Shown: positions 7,462 through 16,844 of the stretch, one piece after another | Numbering within the stretch: position 1 is the first letter of the stretch | Layout of the letters: every line of letters begins with the position of its first letter | Source of the DNA: Sulfurimonas sp. | GTDB lineage: Bacteria > Campylobacterota > Campylobacteria > Campylobacterales > Sulfurimonadaceae | DNA length: 64,000 nt | Direction: 5' to 3' | Assembly: GCA_027013295.1 (NCBI GenBank) | Contig: JALUXP010000058.1 | Span: forward strand, 1-64,000 | Translations under genes and position numbers: made by a program | Notes under the pieces: generated by a model | The model's input: the letters and a program-made list of their open reading frames with translations, nothing else | The model's database searches: none | Told to the model about the DNA's origin: nothing

Positions 7462-8672
7462 TATTTAAGTACAAGGGGATCAATGAGTTTGGTAAAAATG
7501 TTCGCGATAAGATAGAAGCGACAAATCTCAGTGAAGCCAAATCAAAACTCAAAGCAAACTCTATCATCATCCAAAGTATAGAAGAGGAAAAACCCTCACT
7601 CTTTGCAAATATTAATTTTTCGAGAAAATATAAAATCCCACCAAAAGAGTTAGCATCGCTCTCTCGTGAACTCTCTATGTATATTCGTTCAGGTATCACC
7701 ATAGTCTCAGCTATAAAGATAGTTCAAACACATTATGAATCCAACAAAAAGATGAAACTTTTTCTCACAACTGTGAGTACCCACCTTGATGAAGGGAAAA
7801 ACTTTTTTACAGCCTTAGAGTCTCAAGAGATTGTAGAACTTCCACCTTTTTTTATACAGAGCATCAAAGTAAGTGAAAATGGTGGCATCTTAGATGAAGT
7901 TCTTTTAGAGTTGTCTCGCTTCTTAAAAGAGCAAGAAGATATCAATAAAGAGATAAAAGGTGCTTTTGCATACCCATCTTTTATGATCGTAATATCTTTA
8001 CTTATGATAGCATTTATGCTTACTTTTGTAGTCCCTCAGATCACAGGTATCTTTGAATCTATGGATCAAAAACTACCTGCCCCTACCATCTTTGTCATAG
8101 CGTTGGGGGATTTCTTTAGTGAGTATTTTACAACTATATTATTTTTTTTAGTTGTTATCGTATCTTTGTTTGTGTTTATGATGAAAAACAGTCATATTTT
8201 TGCGTATGGGGTGCATAAGTTTCTTCTGAAATTACCACTTTTTGGAGAGATTATCCAAAAGAGTGAGTTAGCGCGTTTTGCTTACATCGCTTCTTTACTT
8301 GTTCGCTCGGGTGTCCCTTTTGTCCAGACTATCAACCTTAGTGCAAACATTTTAAACAACCTCGTTCTTAAAGAGCTTTTTGTTGGTGCATCAAAAAGAG
8401 TCGTTGAGGGAAAACTTCTTTCTGCCGCACTCAATGCCTCTCCAATCAAAATTGACAATGCTTTCATCCAGTCAATCGCACTCGGAGAAGAGACCTCTCA
8501 GCTTCAAAATGTACTTACAAACACAAGTGAACTCTATTTTGAAGAAAATCGAGACAAGATAGCTACGCTCCTTACCTTACTTGAACCCTCTTTGATGCTC
8601 TTTGTTGGGGGAAGCATAGGTTTCATTGTAGCAGCTATGCTTCTTCCTATCTTCTCTATGAGTATCAGCTAA
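7458..8672 (+). CDS. gspF: Type II secretion inner-membrane platform protein GspF
   Basis: Polytopic inner-membrane core of the T2SS, contacting the GspE ATPase and the pseudopilus. The 404 residues contain two GspF domains, each with a helical cytoplasmic part, and three membrane segments near residues 170-195, 222-242 and 380-400. LARFAYIASLLVRSGVPF is typical of the second domain. The start is GTG, overlapping the preceding stop (GTGA), which suggests translational coupling. Confidence 0.9.
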   Translation: MIFKYKGINEFGKNVRDKIEATNLSEAKSKLKANSIIIQSIEEEKPSLFANINFSRKYKIPPKELASLSRELSMYIRSGITIVSAIKIVQTHYESNKKMKLFLTTVSTHLDEGKNFFTALESQEIVELPPFFIQSIKVSENGGILDEVLLELSRFLKEQEDINKEIKGAFAYPSFMIVISLLMIAFMLTFVVPQITGIFESMDQKLPAPTIFVIALGDFFSEYFTTILFFLVVIVSLFVFMMKNSHIFAYGVHKFLLKLPLFGEIIQKSELARFAYIASLLVRSGVPFVQTINLSANILNNLVLKELFVGASKRVVEGKLLSAALNASPIKIDNAFIQSIALGEETSQLQNVLTNTSELYFEENRDKIATLLTLLEPSLMLFVGGSIGFIVAAMLLPIFSMSIS

Positions 8673-8681
8673 GTAAAAAGG

Positions 8682-9602
8682 ATGAAAAAAGGGATAGCAC
8701 TGCTTATAACACTGATGTTTATCATGGCGATAACCCTTAGCATTGGGGTAGGTTTAAGCTACACAAAACGAGCTCAAAAGAGTTTGTCTGATGAAAACTT
8801 TTTATTCCAAAGTGATATTATTTTGCATGATGTTTTAAGCCTACTTAAAAAGTCAAAAGATTTACAATTTGTAGCCAAAGATAAAAGTGGAAAAGCTTTT
8901 AATGTCTTTTTGGCACAAAGCTCATTTATCCCTTTTGAGTCCTCTGGAATCACAGTAACCATAGAGATAAAAAGTGCAAGATCCAAGTTCAATCCCGTTA
9001 CACTTATGAAAGCAAATTCAAAAAAGATTGATTTGCCAAGAGTAAATCTCTTGCGAGAATATTTTGCAAGAAAACAACTCAATAACACCTATGTTGACAT
9101 CCTTTTAGATGGCTTAGGTGGAGTCAAAGCAGATTTATCGTATAATAGCAATATATTTAATACAAAAAAGATGCTCTTTCGAGATTATATTGTGAGTAAA
9201 AAACATCTTGATGAGTTCAATGAGTTTTATAAAAATAGTTTTTATGATAATGCAATTTCACGGATAAATTTTGAGAACTTATTTTATTATGCTAAAGATA
9301 CAAAAGGTAAGTATCTTATAGACTTAAATCATGCAACACAGGATGTCTGGGAGTTGATGCTTAATGTTAATGCGTTGAGAGCTAAAGAGTTAGTGCTGGG
9401 CGAAGGATCTTACTCTATAAGCAATAAAGTACCTCTAAATAAGGATGAGTTGAGTATGCTTTCAAACTTCCAAACAAGTTATGAACCACAGATGTTTTTA
9501 GATGTGCAAGTGGAGATAACGCAGAACAAATCAAGTGCTAAGATAGCATTTGAATACGACATAAAAAATACAATAGGGTATAATTTTTCTTATGAGATTT
9601 AA
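8682..9602 (+). CDS. gspK: Type II secretion minor pseudopilin, GspK-like
   Basis: The 306-residue protein begins MKKGIALLITLMFIMAITLS, a prepilin-type signal lacking Glu at +5, which is characteristic of GspK, the pseudopilus tip component. The length also matches GspK, much longer than other minor pseudopilins. LIDLNHATQDVWELM near residue 215 resembles the helical GspK insert (the NLNTA-like segment). It overlaps the next gene by 11 bp. Confidence 0.75.
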   Translation: MKKGIALLITLMFIMAITLSIGVGLSYTKRAQKSLSDENFLFQSDIILHDVLSLLKKSKDLQFVAKDKSGKAFNVFLAQSSFIPFESSGITVTIEIKSARSKFNPVTLMKANSKKIDLPRVNLLREYFARKQLNNTYVDILLDGLGGVKADLSYNSNIFNTKKMLFRDYIVSKKHLDEFNEFYKNSFYDNAISRINFENLFYYAKDTKGKYLIDLNHATQDVWELMLNVNALRAKELVLGEGSYSISNKVPLNKDELSMLSNFQTSYEPQMFLDVQVEITQNKSSAKIAFEYDIKNTIGYNFSYEI

Positions 9603-10395
9603 TCAAGATAAAAAAACTGTTTTTTTAGACCCTCATACAGAGTTGGTGGTGAGTGATGAAAAGTTAAATATTATCCTCTCTCCATCTCTGTATTGGGTAA
9701 AAAAAGTAATTTTACCGCTCAAGTATGCAAGGGAGGCAAAAAAACTTTTAGAGTCTCTGTTTGAAGATGTTCTACCTGAGGGAAACTACAATTATAGTGT
9801 CTATAAAGCATCAGAGGAGGGGGAGTTTTTTATCTTTGCCTATGAGGACAAGAGCATCTTGGAGCTTCTCACGAAGCAGGGCATACCCTCATCAAATATT
9901 GGTTCTGTCCATTTTGCACAGAGTGAACTCCATAACTTACAGGGTGCTACGAAGATAAATGAGATGCAGAGCATCTATGTCAAAGATGGGATTGTTACTC
10001 TTGTACCATGTTGTTGGATAGAGGAGAGCGGAGCGTTAAACCTTGAGGATATTAAGCTCTCAAAACATAAAATTATCCTTGCCCAGTTTGGGCATATTGT
10101 AGATAGTTCTAGTCTGATCAAGATTAGTGTGATTTTAGGTTTGTTTATCTTACTCACTTGGGTGGAGTTGTTCATCCTCAAGCAAGATATACAAAAGATG
10201 CAGTTACAGAGTTCTGAACTCTTTAGAAAGTATAAGTTAAAGCCAACCATATTTCAAAACAAAGCACTTTTGAAAAAATATACGAAGATTCATACAAACC
10301 AAACAAAGCTAAGAATGAATTTCTCAAAAGAGTTGCAAAAGAAAAATATCCAAAAGATAAGTTATAAGAACAAGATATTGAAGGTAATCCTATGA
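9592..10395 (+). CDS. GspL-like T2SS assembly protein, divergent
   Basis: A 267-residue bitopic protein: a long cytoplasmic N-terminal domain (1-175), one membrane helix (~177-196) and a short basic, coiled-coil C-terminal part. This topology and its place before a GspM-like gene match GspL, which links the GspE ATPase to the inner membrane. The N-terminal domain is shorter than enterobacterial GspL (~240). Sequence identity to GspL is not recognisable by eye; assignment rests on topology and order. Confidence 0.6.
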   Translation: MRFNQDKKTVFLDPHTELVVSDEKLNIILSPSLYWVKKVILPLKYAREAKKLLESLFEDVLPEGNYNYSVYKASEEGEFFIFAYEDKSILELLTKQGIPSSNIGSVHFAQSELHNLQGATKINEMQSIYVKDGIVTLVPCCWIEESGALNLEDIKLSKHKIILAQFGHIVDSSSLIKISVILGLFILLTWVELFILKQDIQKMQLQSSELFRKYKLKPTIFQNKALLKKYTKIHTNQTKLRMNFSKELQKKNIQKISYKNKILKVIL

Positions 10396-10799
10396 ACCGT
10401 ATCAATCCCTTATATGTAGGTTTACTTTTGTTGGTTGTTCTTGCTTTATCTGTGTTTGAGTTAAACTCTTCTAAGAGTGAGTTGTATGAGGCAGAAGCAT
10501 CTTATGATAAAACAGCAAAACTAGCAGTAGAGTTGAGTGAGCTGAAAAAACTCTATGCAAGTCAAAAAAATATGCAGATGAAACTCAAGCGTATCCTTGC
10601 CCAAAATGTGCTTAGAAATGCTGGAATTGTCGCTTCCTACAAAAAGAGTAGGGCAAAAATTAGTGCAGAGACACTTGACAAAACAACACTTGATTTTTTG
10701 ATGGCGAAGATACTTAACTCACCGTTTAATATTGACTCTTTTGAGATTAGAAAACTAAGTGAAAATAAAGCAAGTTTTAAAATGGAGATAAAATGGTAA
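10392..10799 (+). CDS. GspM-like T2SS assembly protein, divergent
   Basis: A 135-residue protein with one N-terminal membrane segment (about residues 7-23), then a coiled coil and a small periplasmic ferredoxin-like-sized domain. This is the GspM layout, and it overlaps the GspL-like gene by 4 bp. In the family GspM dimerises and stabilises GspL. Sequence support is weak; context support is strong. Confidence 0.6.
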   Translation: MNRINPLYVGLLLLVVLALSVFELNSSKSELYEAEASYDKTAKLAVELSELKKLYASQKNMQMKLKRILAQNVLRNAGIVASYKKSRAKISAETLDKTTLDFLMAKILNSPFNIDSFEIRKLSENKASFKMEIKW

Positions 10800-11332
10800 G
10801 AAAGATGCTCAAATTTTTTGCTTATACGCTCTTCTTTTTCACTGTTTTGATCTACTTTACACCAAAGGTAAATCTCTACTATCTTTTAGAAAGTAAACTC
10901 AAAGAACAAGGTGTGGTCATCAATGATGAAGTGCTGAGTGATAATGGTTTGAGTTTAAGCATAAATGATGCAAGTGTCAATCTGAAATCTATACAGAGTG
11001 CTAAGATAAAAGAGATCGATGTAAAAGTTTTTGGAGTATATAATAGTGTAATTTTAACAGGTGTTAGTTTAGCAAGTGTTGCTGCTACAATGGTTCCTAC
11101 AGAGATACAAAGCATCTCCCTTACATATAGTGTTTTTGACCCACTGCATCTAGTGGCTACTGCAATAGGTGAGTTTGGCGATGCAGGTTTGAGTTTTGGG
11201 CTGCTAGATGGGGTCTTGCATGTAGAATTACACCCTTCTAAAAAGATGCTTGCATCGTATGGACAGACTTTAAAAAATCTCAAAAAATCTAAAGAGGGGG
11301 CTTACACTTATGATAAAACTTTCAAATTCTAA
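10793..11332 (+). CDS. GspN-like membrane-anchored periplasmic protein
   Basis: A 179-residue protein with an N-terminal membrane anchor (about residues 7-22) and a periplasmic domain of repeated beta-strand pattern, as in the T2SSN family. It sits between the GspM-like gene and gspC and overlaps both (7 bp and 23 bp). It is shorter than enterobacterial GspN (~250). GspN is an accessory T2SS component with poorly defined function. Assignment is by position and topology. Confidence 0.5.
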   Translation: MVRKMLKFFAYTLFFFTVLIYFTPKVNLYYLLESKLKEQGVVINDEVLSDNGLSLSINDASVNLKSIQSAKIKEIDVKVFGVYNSVILTGVSLASVAATMVPTEIQSISLTYSVFDPLHLVATAIGEFGDAGLSFGLLDGVLHVELHPSKKMLASYGQTLKNLKKSKEGAYTYDKTFKF

Positions 11333-12134
11333 GCTTCTTAGTATCGCTAGTTTGCTATTAATCTTGGTGTTGATAGCCAAGACTTTCTCTTTGGTTCTGA
11401 TGTGGTTTTTACCAAGCGAGGGGGTAAGTTTGCATATTAAACCAAATTTTCAACCAAAATATCAACGAGTTGATTTTAAAAATATGTTAACCTCTCAAGT
11501 AAAAAAAGCCCAAGTGAAGCAAGTTAGCACTTTAGATGGTGGCATATCTATCACAAATATGGTACTTAAAGGGCTTTATGGAACTAGGACTAGTGGTTTT
11601 ATCATAGTTGCACTCAAGGCTACACCGAAAAAGACAACTATACTGAGTGTTGGTGAGGTTTTTTCTGGCTACAAACTTAAAGAGATACAAAATAATAGTG
11701 CTATATTTACAAAAGATGGTACTCGCTTTACTTTAATGCTAGAGGATATAAAAAAAATGGCTTCTACGGTGCAACAAAGTAAACAAAAACGGAGCGTGAG
11801 TGATGATGAACCTATAAGCCAAAAAGTTGTGACAAGAGGTGATATCGCTTACTATGCAAAGCATCCAAAACAGATTTGGAAAGAGATATCTATCCGTGAG
11901 GTTAAAGATGGTAATAAGATAAAAGGTTTTAAAGTCACAAGAATAGCACCCAATTCAAAGTTCGCAACGATGGGACTCAAAAGAGGAGACCTTATAGTTA
12001 AGGCTAACAATGTAGAATTGAAGTCTTATAGAGATGCACTCAATATCTACACAAAGATAGACAAGCTAGATGTGGTACAAATTGTAATTATCCGTAATGG
12101 AGTTGAGAAGGAGATAGTATATGAGATTAATTAA
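11310..12134 (+). CDS. gspC: Type II secretion protein GspC with PDZ domain
   Basis: Inner-membrane protein linking the platform to the secretin. Residues ~9-31 form the membrane anchor; ~80-150 match the periplasmic homology region (LKGLYGTRTSGFIIVAL, then VGEVFSGYKLKEI); ~200-272 form a PDZ domain with FKVTRIAPNSKFATMGLKRGDLIV. The 274-residue length is normal. It overlaps gspD by 14 bp, so C and D are probably translated together. Confidence 0.85.
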   Translation: MIKLSNSKLLSIASLLLILVLIAKTFSLVLMWFLPSEGVSLHIKPNFQPKYQRVDFKNMLTSQVKKAQVKQVSTLDGGISITNMVLKGLYGTRTSGFIIVALKATPKKTTILSVGEVFSGYKLKEIQNNSAIFTKDGTRFTLMLEDIKKMASTVQQSKQKRSVSDDEPISQKVVTRGDIAYYAKHPKQIWKEISIREVKDGNKIKGFKVTRIAPNSKFATMGLKRGDLIVKANNVELKSYRDALNIYTKIDKLDVVQIVIIRNGVEKEIVYEIN

Positions 12135-14016
12135 ACTACTGATTATAGCTTTGCTTTTAATGGCAAATCTTGAAGCGAAACAAAAGGTGAATGTAAAATT
12201 TTCAAATTTACAGATAAATGATTTTATCAAACTAATATCTAAAATCACCAATAAAAATATACTGATAACGCATAAGATAAATGGAACAGTTGACCTCGTG
12301 AGTACAGCACCTATCTATGATACAGAGGTGCTCGGTATCCTTGTCTCTGTATTGGAGTCTAAAGGTTATACCCTCATACAAAAAGGTTCTATCTTAGAAG
12401 TAGTTCGTTCTGTAGATGCTTCAAAGTATAATGCAAAAGTCCTCACTCGTGGTAAACGAGCTAGAGGTACTCTTATGGTCACTCAAATCATTAAAGTAAA
12501 GGGTGAAAATGTAGATATAGTCGCTGCAAAGATTCGTTATCTCATCTCAAAAACAGCCAAACTTATGACGATGAAAGAGTCAAATCTTATGATTGTTACA
12601 GATTATCCAGCAAATATTGAGACGATCAAAAGAGTGATCAAAGATATAGATACAAATAACAAAGCTATTGTGGAAACTATCCATATCTCAAATGCAGAAG
12701 TAAAAAAAATCCAACTTAAACTTCAGGCTATCTCAAAAACACTTTTCAATGAAAAAGTAGCTGGACAAAAGGTCAATATTGTCCTTGATGAAAATACAAA
12801 CTCAGTCGTTCTTGTAGGGGTTCAAGAGAATGTAGATAAATTAAAACTTCTTATCAAAACTTTAGATGTAGAATCAGCTGCAAGTAATGGGATAAAAATC
12901 TATTCATTAAAAAATTCTGATGCTAAATCTGTCTTAGCTTCACTCAATGATATTATCTCCAAACAAACCTTTGCAGATCCAAGCATGAAGCCAAATGTTA
13001 GTGCATCTGAGGAGATAAATGCCATCATTGCCATAGGCGTGCCACAAGTTCTCAAAGGGGTAAAGATGGTTATAGATGAGCTTGATAAAGAGAAATATCA
13101 AGTCTATGTCCAAGCACGCATTATAGAGATAAATAAAAAGAATTCTAAAGCGATTGGTGTGAAGTATGGTTTCGATGGTGGAGGCCTTTCAAATGGTGGT
13201 CTTTATACCCTAGCAGGAAGTTTTGGAGGAACTCTTCCCTCTTCCGCTCTTTTTAAGGCGAGTGGTGCTAATTTTGCTTTAGGTGCTGCCTTAGAGTTTT
13301 TGGAACAAAAAGGTGCTAGCAAATCTATCTCAAATCCATCTATCCTTTGTGTGAACAATAAAGAATCTTCTATCTATGTAGGTAAAACTATATCTATCTC
13401 AACAGGAAGTGTGACCTCTTCAACCAGTTCGATACCAGGTGTAACAAAATCTTACAAAAGAAAAGATGTTGGGCTTACTTTAAGTATCAAACCTCGTGTA
13501 TCATCGAATGATAAGGTAACTCTTGATATCGAAACTACTTTAGAAAATTTGCTTGATGATGGAAGCAACAATATTTCAGGACAACCAGTGACTTCAAAGC
13601 AAAAGGTAAAAACACAGGCTATCCTTCGCCATGCTGAGAGCATCATCATTGGTGGTCTTGTAAAAACCTATGATTTGGAGTCAGTTACTAAAGTGCCTTT
13701 TCTTGGAGATATCTGGTGGATAGGTGATTGGCTTTTTTCATCGAAATCAGTGTCTGCAGAAGAGGATAGCTTAGTCGTTATTTTGACACCTTATGTTATA
13801 GAAAAAAGTGAAAAACTCTCAAAGCTACAACAAGATTTAGGGAAGCTTTCTCGTTTACAACAGCAGTATAATAAAGAAGTATTTAAAAGAATTGAAACAA
13901 ATGGTCAGGTAAATACATTATTCAAAAAAGAAGATGAGAAACTCAATAATATGGGCATAGAAAGACAAGATACGCAACAAGATGGATTTTTAGATGAAGA
14001 GAGTGAAGAAGAATAA
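12121..14016 (+). CDS. gspD: Type II secretion outer-membrane secretin GspD
   Basis: Forms the multimeric outer-membrane gate. A cleavable signal covers residues ~1-19 (LLIIALLLMANLEA). N-terminal N0/N1/N2-type domains follow (VKFSNLQINDFIKLIS; KAIVETIHISNAEVKKI), then the secretin core ending in VPFLGDIWWIGDWLF and VVILTPYVIE, the secretin signature. There is no lipobox. The 631-residue length is normal. The C-terminal ~70 residues are acidic and may form the S-domain/pilotin contact. It is followed directly by gspE (one-base overlap, TAATG). Confidence 0.93.
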   Translation: MRLIKLLIIALLLMANLEAKQKVNVKFSNLQINDFIKLISKITNKNILITHKINGTVDLVSTAPIYDTEVLGILVSVLESKGYTLIQKGSILEVVRSVDASKYNAKVLTRGKRARGTLMVTQIIKVKGENVDIVAAKIRYLISKTAKLMTMKESNLMIVTDYPANIETIKRVIKDIDTNNKAIVETIHISNAEVKKIQLKLQAISKTLFNEKVAGQKVNIVLDENTNSVVLVGVQENVDKLKLLIKTLDVESAASNGIKIYSLKNSDAKSVLASLNDIISKQTFADPSMKPNVSASEEINAIIAIGVPQVLKGVKMVIDELDKEKYQVYVQARIIEINKKNSKAIGVKYGFDGGGLSNGGLYTLAGSFGGTLPSSALFKASGANFALGAALEFLEQKGASKSISNPSILCVNNKESSIYVGKTISISTGSVTSSTSSIPGVTKSYKRKDVGLTLSIKPRVSSNDKVTLDIETTLENLLDDGSNNISGQPVTSKQKVKTQAILRHAESIIIGGLVKTYDLESVTKVPFLGDIWWIGDWLFSSKSVSAEEDSLVVILTPYVIEKSEKLSKLQQDLGKLSRLQQQYNKEVFKRIETNGQVNTLFKKEDEKLNNMGIERQDTQQDGFLDEESEEE

Positions 14017-15521
14017 TGCTAAAGTTAGAACAACTTCACAATCCACATCTTGAACCAAGTGAGATAGAAGATTTTAGTAATGAACTGCTAAGTAAAAACT
14101 ACTTACTATTTGCGGAGATAGAGGGTGAGACTACAGCACTTCTATGTGAGAGGTACTTAGTAGAAGCGAGTAATTTTTACACAAAACTTAAAACCCAGTA
14201 TCCACTGAAGATGCTTGATGAAGACTCTTATGAGAGACTTTACAACCGTTACTTAGAACTCAAAACAGATAAAGCTATAGAGACAATGCAAGAGGACTCG
14301 AACAAAGAAGATGACGAAGATCTCTCTTTGACAGACTTTTTACGGGTCAGCTCAGACATCCTCACAAGTGAAGAGTCTGCACCTATCATCAAGTTTGTCA
14401 ATGCCTTGTTTTATCAAGCCATCAAAAAAAGAGCATCAGATATTCACATAGAGGTGGGAGAGAAAAAAGGTGAGGTACGGTTTCGCATAGATGGTATGCT
14501 CACTAAAAATGCTGACCTAGAGAAAAAAGTAGTAAATCTCATCATCTCCCGTATCAAAGTTATCTCAAATCTTGACATCTCAGAAAAACGGATCCCTCAA
14601 GATGGACGAACGCAGATAAAAATCTCTGGACAAACACTCGATATCCGTGTTTCAGTCTTGCCAACTTTTTATGGAGAGCGTATTGTTATGAGGCTTCTCA
14701 TGCAAAGTTCACAAATCCCTCAGATAAATGAGCTTGGTTTTGATGAACTCCTCATAGGTGATGTCAAAAAATTACTTCGTGCATCGCACGGTATCATCTT
14801 AGTGACTGGACCGACAGGGAGTGGTAAGACAACCTCTTTGCACTCATTTTTACGCGAAGTAGAAAGTCCAGAGAAAAATCTCATCACTGTTGAAGATCCT
14901 GTTGAGTACAAATCAGACAATATTTCCCAAATCCAAGTCAACGAAAAAGTAGGGCTTACCTTTGCATCTGCACTCCGCTCCATTCTCCGTCAAGATCCAG
15001 ATGTGATCATGATAGGGGAGATTCGTGATGAAGAGACAGCGGGTATCGCAGTGCGAGCTGCACTGACTGGTCACTTGGTTTTTTCAACACTGCATACCAA
15101 CTCCGCATCTGCTACTATCTCAAGATTGGCAGATATGGGGATAGAACCTTTTCTCATCTCCTCTTCATTACTAGGGATTTTAGCTCAAAGACTTGTGCGT
15201 GTTATCTGTCAAGAGTGCAAAGAGGAGGATATTTTGGCTGAGGAGTTTGCAATGGATTATAACCTACCCCCTGATGCACTTATCTACAAAGCTAAGGGGT
15301 GTAAAGTTTGTAACTACTCAGGGTACTCAGGACGACGCTCAATAGGGGAACTTTTGGTGATGAATGATGTGGTTAAAGAGTTGCTCAAAGATACAACAGA
15401 TGAGCATACTATCAAGGTGGCTTTAGAAGCTAAAGGTCTCAAGACTATCTCCGTGCAACTTACAAAGATGTTGCTTGATGGTGAGACCTCACTTGATGAA
15501 GCGATAAGGATAGGGCTTTAG
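14016..15521 (+). CDS. gspE: Type II secretion ATPase GspE
   Basis: Cytoplasmic hexameric ATPase that powers pseudopilus extension. Walker A is GPTGSGKTTS (residue ~265), the Asp box is ASDIHIE (~141), Walker B is DPDVIMIGEIRD, and the His box is GHLVFSTLHTN. A four-Cys zinc motif (CxxC ... CxxC near residues 395-430) identifies it as GspE/PilB rather than PilT. The N-terminal ~110 residues replace the usual GspE N1/N2 domain and presumably bind the GspL-like protein. Confidence 0.93.
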   Translation: MLKLEQLHNPHLEPSEIEDFSNELLSKNYLLFAEIEGETTALLCERYLVEASNFYTKLKTQYPLKMLDEDSYERLYNRYLELKTDKAIETMQEDSNKEDDEDLSLTDFLRVSSDILTSEESAPIIKFVNALFYQAIKKRASDIHIEVGEKKGEVRFRIDGMLTKNADLEKKVVNLIISRIKVISNLDISEKRIPQDGRTQIKISGQTLDIRVSVLPTFYGERIVMRLLMQSSQIPQINELGFDELLIGDVKKLLRASHGIILVTGPTGSGKTTSLHSFLREVESPEKNLITVEDPVEYKSDNISQIQVNEKVGLTFASALRSILRQDPDVIMIGEIRDEETAGIAVRAALTGHLVFSTLHTNSASATISRLADMGIEPFLISSSLLGILAQRLVRVICQECKEEDILAEEFAMDYNLPPDALIYKAKGCKVCNYSGYSGRRSIGELLVMNDVVKELLKDTTDEHTIKVALEAKGLKTISVQLTKMLLDGETSLDEAIRIGL

Positions 15522-15523
15522 AG

Positions 15524-15970
15524 ATGCGAAGAGCCTTTACTTTGATAGAAGTGATGGTTGCTGTGATGATTATCAGTGTAGTGATTGCTGCACTGATCCA
15601 GATGAGTGGAAACTCTTCATACACTTTTTCAAAAATCAAAATCGACTCTAAAATAGGGCAATATGCCTCCTTTCTTATCAACTCGAAAAATTATGGTTTT
15701 AAAAATAATACTATTAGCTTTGATAAGCTCACAAATGGGTTTCAAATAGATTTTCAGCTCAGAAAAAGGCTCGAAGGTCAAAAGGTAAAGATCATCTATA
15801 CAAAACTAGATAGTATAGATATGAGTAAGCTTGATACAAAGGCATCCAAACTAGATGATGCAGGAGATGCTAAAAAACAAGTTAATGCTAATATGATCTT
15901 TTTGATAGGTAAAACTACATTAAAAATGAACGATACCTCTACATCGCTCTTAAGGTTACGCTTGCAATGA
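15524..15970 (+). CDS. Minor pseudopilin, GspI-like
   Basis: A 148-residue prepilin-like protein with signal MRRAFTLIEVMVAVMII (Ala before the cleavage site, Glu at +5). EVMVAVMI is close to the GspI pattern EVLVALAI. In the T2SS, GspI starts the pseudopilus tip with GspJ and GspK. It overlaps the GspJ-like gene by 4 bp. Assignment as I rather than H or J rests on order and signal sequence. Confidence 0.65.
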   Translation: MRRAFTLIEVMVAVMIISVVIAALIQMSGNSSYTFSKIKIDSKIGQYASFLINSKNYGFKNNTISFDKLTNGFQIDFQLRKRLEGQKVKIIYTKLDSIDMSKLDTKASKLDDAGDAKKQVNANMIFLIGKTTLKMNDTSTSLLRLRLQ

Positions 15971-16488
15971 GTAATAAAACTAGTTCGCATAAAGCATTTA
16001 CTCTCATAGAGCTTCTCATATCTATCTCCATCCTCTCCATCATGATGGTTTTTTTGTATAAAAGTTATGCTACGCTGAATAGATCAAATCTTATTTATAA
16101 AAAAGAGGTTCAAAAGCTTGAGAAGCTAAAGCTAAAGAAGAAAACACTCTTTTTAGATTTTAGTGTAGCTAAGTTTCAGAGTGTAAAAATTCAACATCAA
16201 GAGAAGCAAATAGATATTGTTTTTATGCAAACTTCAAACTCTGTGCATCGAAAATATAACCCTTATGTTACATATATCATCAAAAATTCAAAGTTATATA
16301 GACTAGAATCTCTCAAAGAATTGAGCTATCCTCTGGATGTTTCTAGTAAATTTAGTGTAGATAAATTTGGCGAAGTGACTCGTTTTCGAGTGTTTGGATC
16401 AAAAGATAAAGCTAGCTATATAATAGATATTCTTTTTAAAAACAAAGAAAAGATTTTACTCAAAGTAAGGGTGCTTAATGAGAAGTGA
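15967..16488 (+). CDS. Minor pseudopilin, GspJ-like
   Basis: A 173-residue prepilin-like protein; signal SHKAFTLIELLISISILSIMM with Ala before the cleavage site and Glu at +5. ELLISISIL resembles the GspJ pattern ELLVAIAIF. It is the last gene of the T2SS operon; no prepilin peptidase (GspO/PilD) is in this cluster, so processing must depend on one encoded elsewhere. It ends 2 bp before a convergent small gene. Confidence 0.65.
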   Translation: MSNKTSSHKAFTLIELLISISILSIMMVFLYKSYATLNRSNLIYKKEVQKLEKLKLKKKTLFLDFSVAKFQSVKIQHQEKQIDIVFMQTSNSVHRKYNPYVTYIIKNSKLYRLESLKELSYPLDVSSKFSVDKFGEVTRFRVFGSKDKASYIIDILFKNKEKILLKVRVLNEK

Positions 16489-16490
16489 TT

Positions 16491-16718
16491 TTAATCTTCT
16501 CTATACTTTGAGATGCCACATGCTTGGTTAGGTGTGGGTGGGTTCTCTTTGAGGTAGGTTAAATCTTCTAAAGTTTGGTCAAGCACTTTTTTTTGTTGAA
16601 GTATTGGAAGCATAAGATTATCTTTTTCATTGAGGGGGATATCCCAGTTTAAAAGTATCTTTTGTACTTCATCATCGAGTTCTTGAAGTGCATTTTCTAT
16701 GTGTGTTATTGAGTTCAT
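16491..16718 (-). CDS. Small hypothetical protein, helical and acidic
   Basis: I do not recognise this protein. The ORF track gives 90 residues from an ATG at 16763, but the bases there (TGTTAGAATAC on the minus strand) look like an extended -10 promoter. The ATG at 16718, giving 75 residues beginning MNSITHIENALQELDDE, is therefore a likelier start. The predicted protein is helical and acidic, with a lone Cys near the end and no membrane segment. It is convergent with the end of the T2SS operon. Confidence 0.5.
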   Translation of the reverse strand: MNSITHIENALQELDDEVQKILLNWDIPLNEKDNLMLPILQQKKVLDQTLEDLTYLKENPPTPNQACGISKYRED

Positions 16719-16789
16719 GGTAATTCTTTTCGTATCTCCGTTAATGAAGGCGTATTCTAACATAAATATGATACAATTTTTCCATAAAG

Positions 16790-16795
16790 TATAAT
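16790..16795 (+). promoter_or_regulatory. -10 element for the PAP2 gene
   Basis: TATAAT within AAAGTATAATAGATG, about 20 bp before an AAGGA ribosome binding site (16816-16820). No -35 box is obvious. Confidence 0.45.
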
Positions 16796-16844
16796 AGATG
16801 CTTGTTGTCTAATCCAAGGAAATACCATCAAAAAATCACTTTTT

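Noticed and set aside
10879-11283. 134-residue ORF antisense to the GspN-like gene
   Set aside because: Lies wholly within the T2SS operon on the opposite strand; the plus-strand frame has the right overlaps, membrane anchor and ribosome binding sites.
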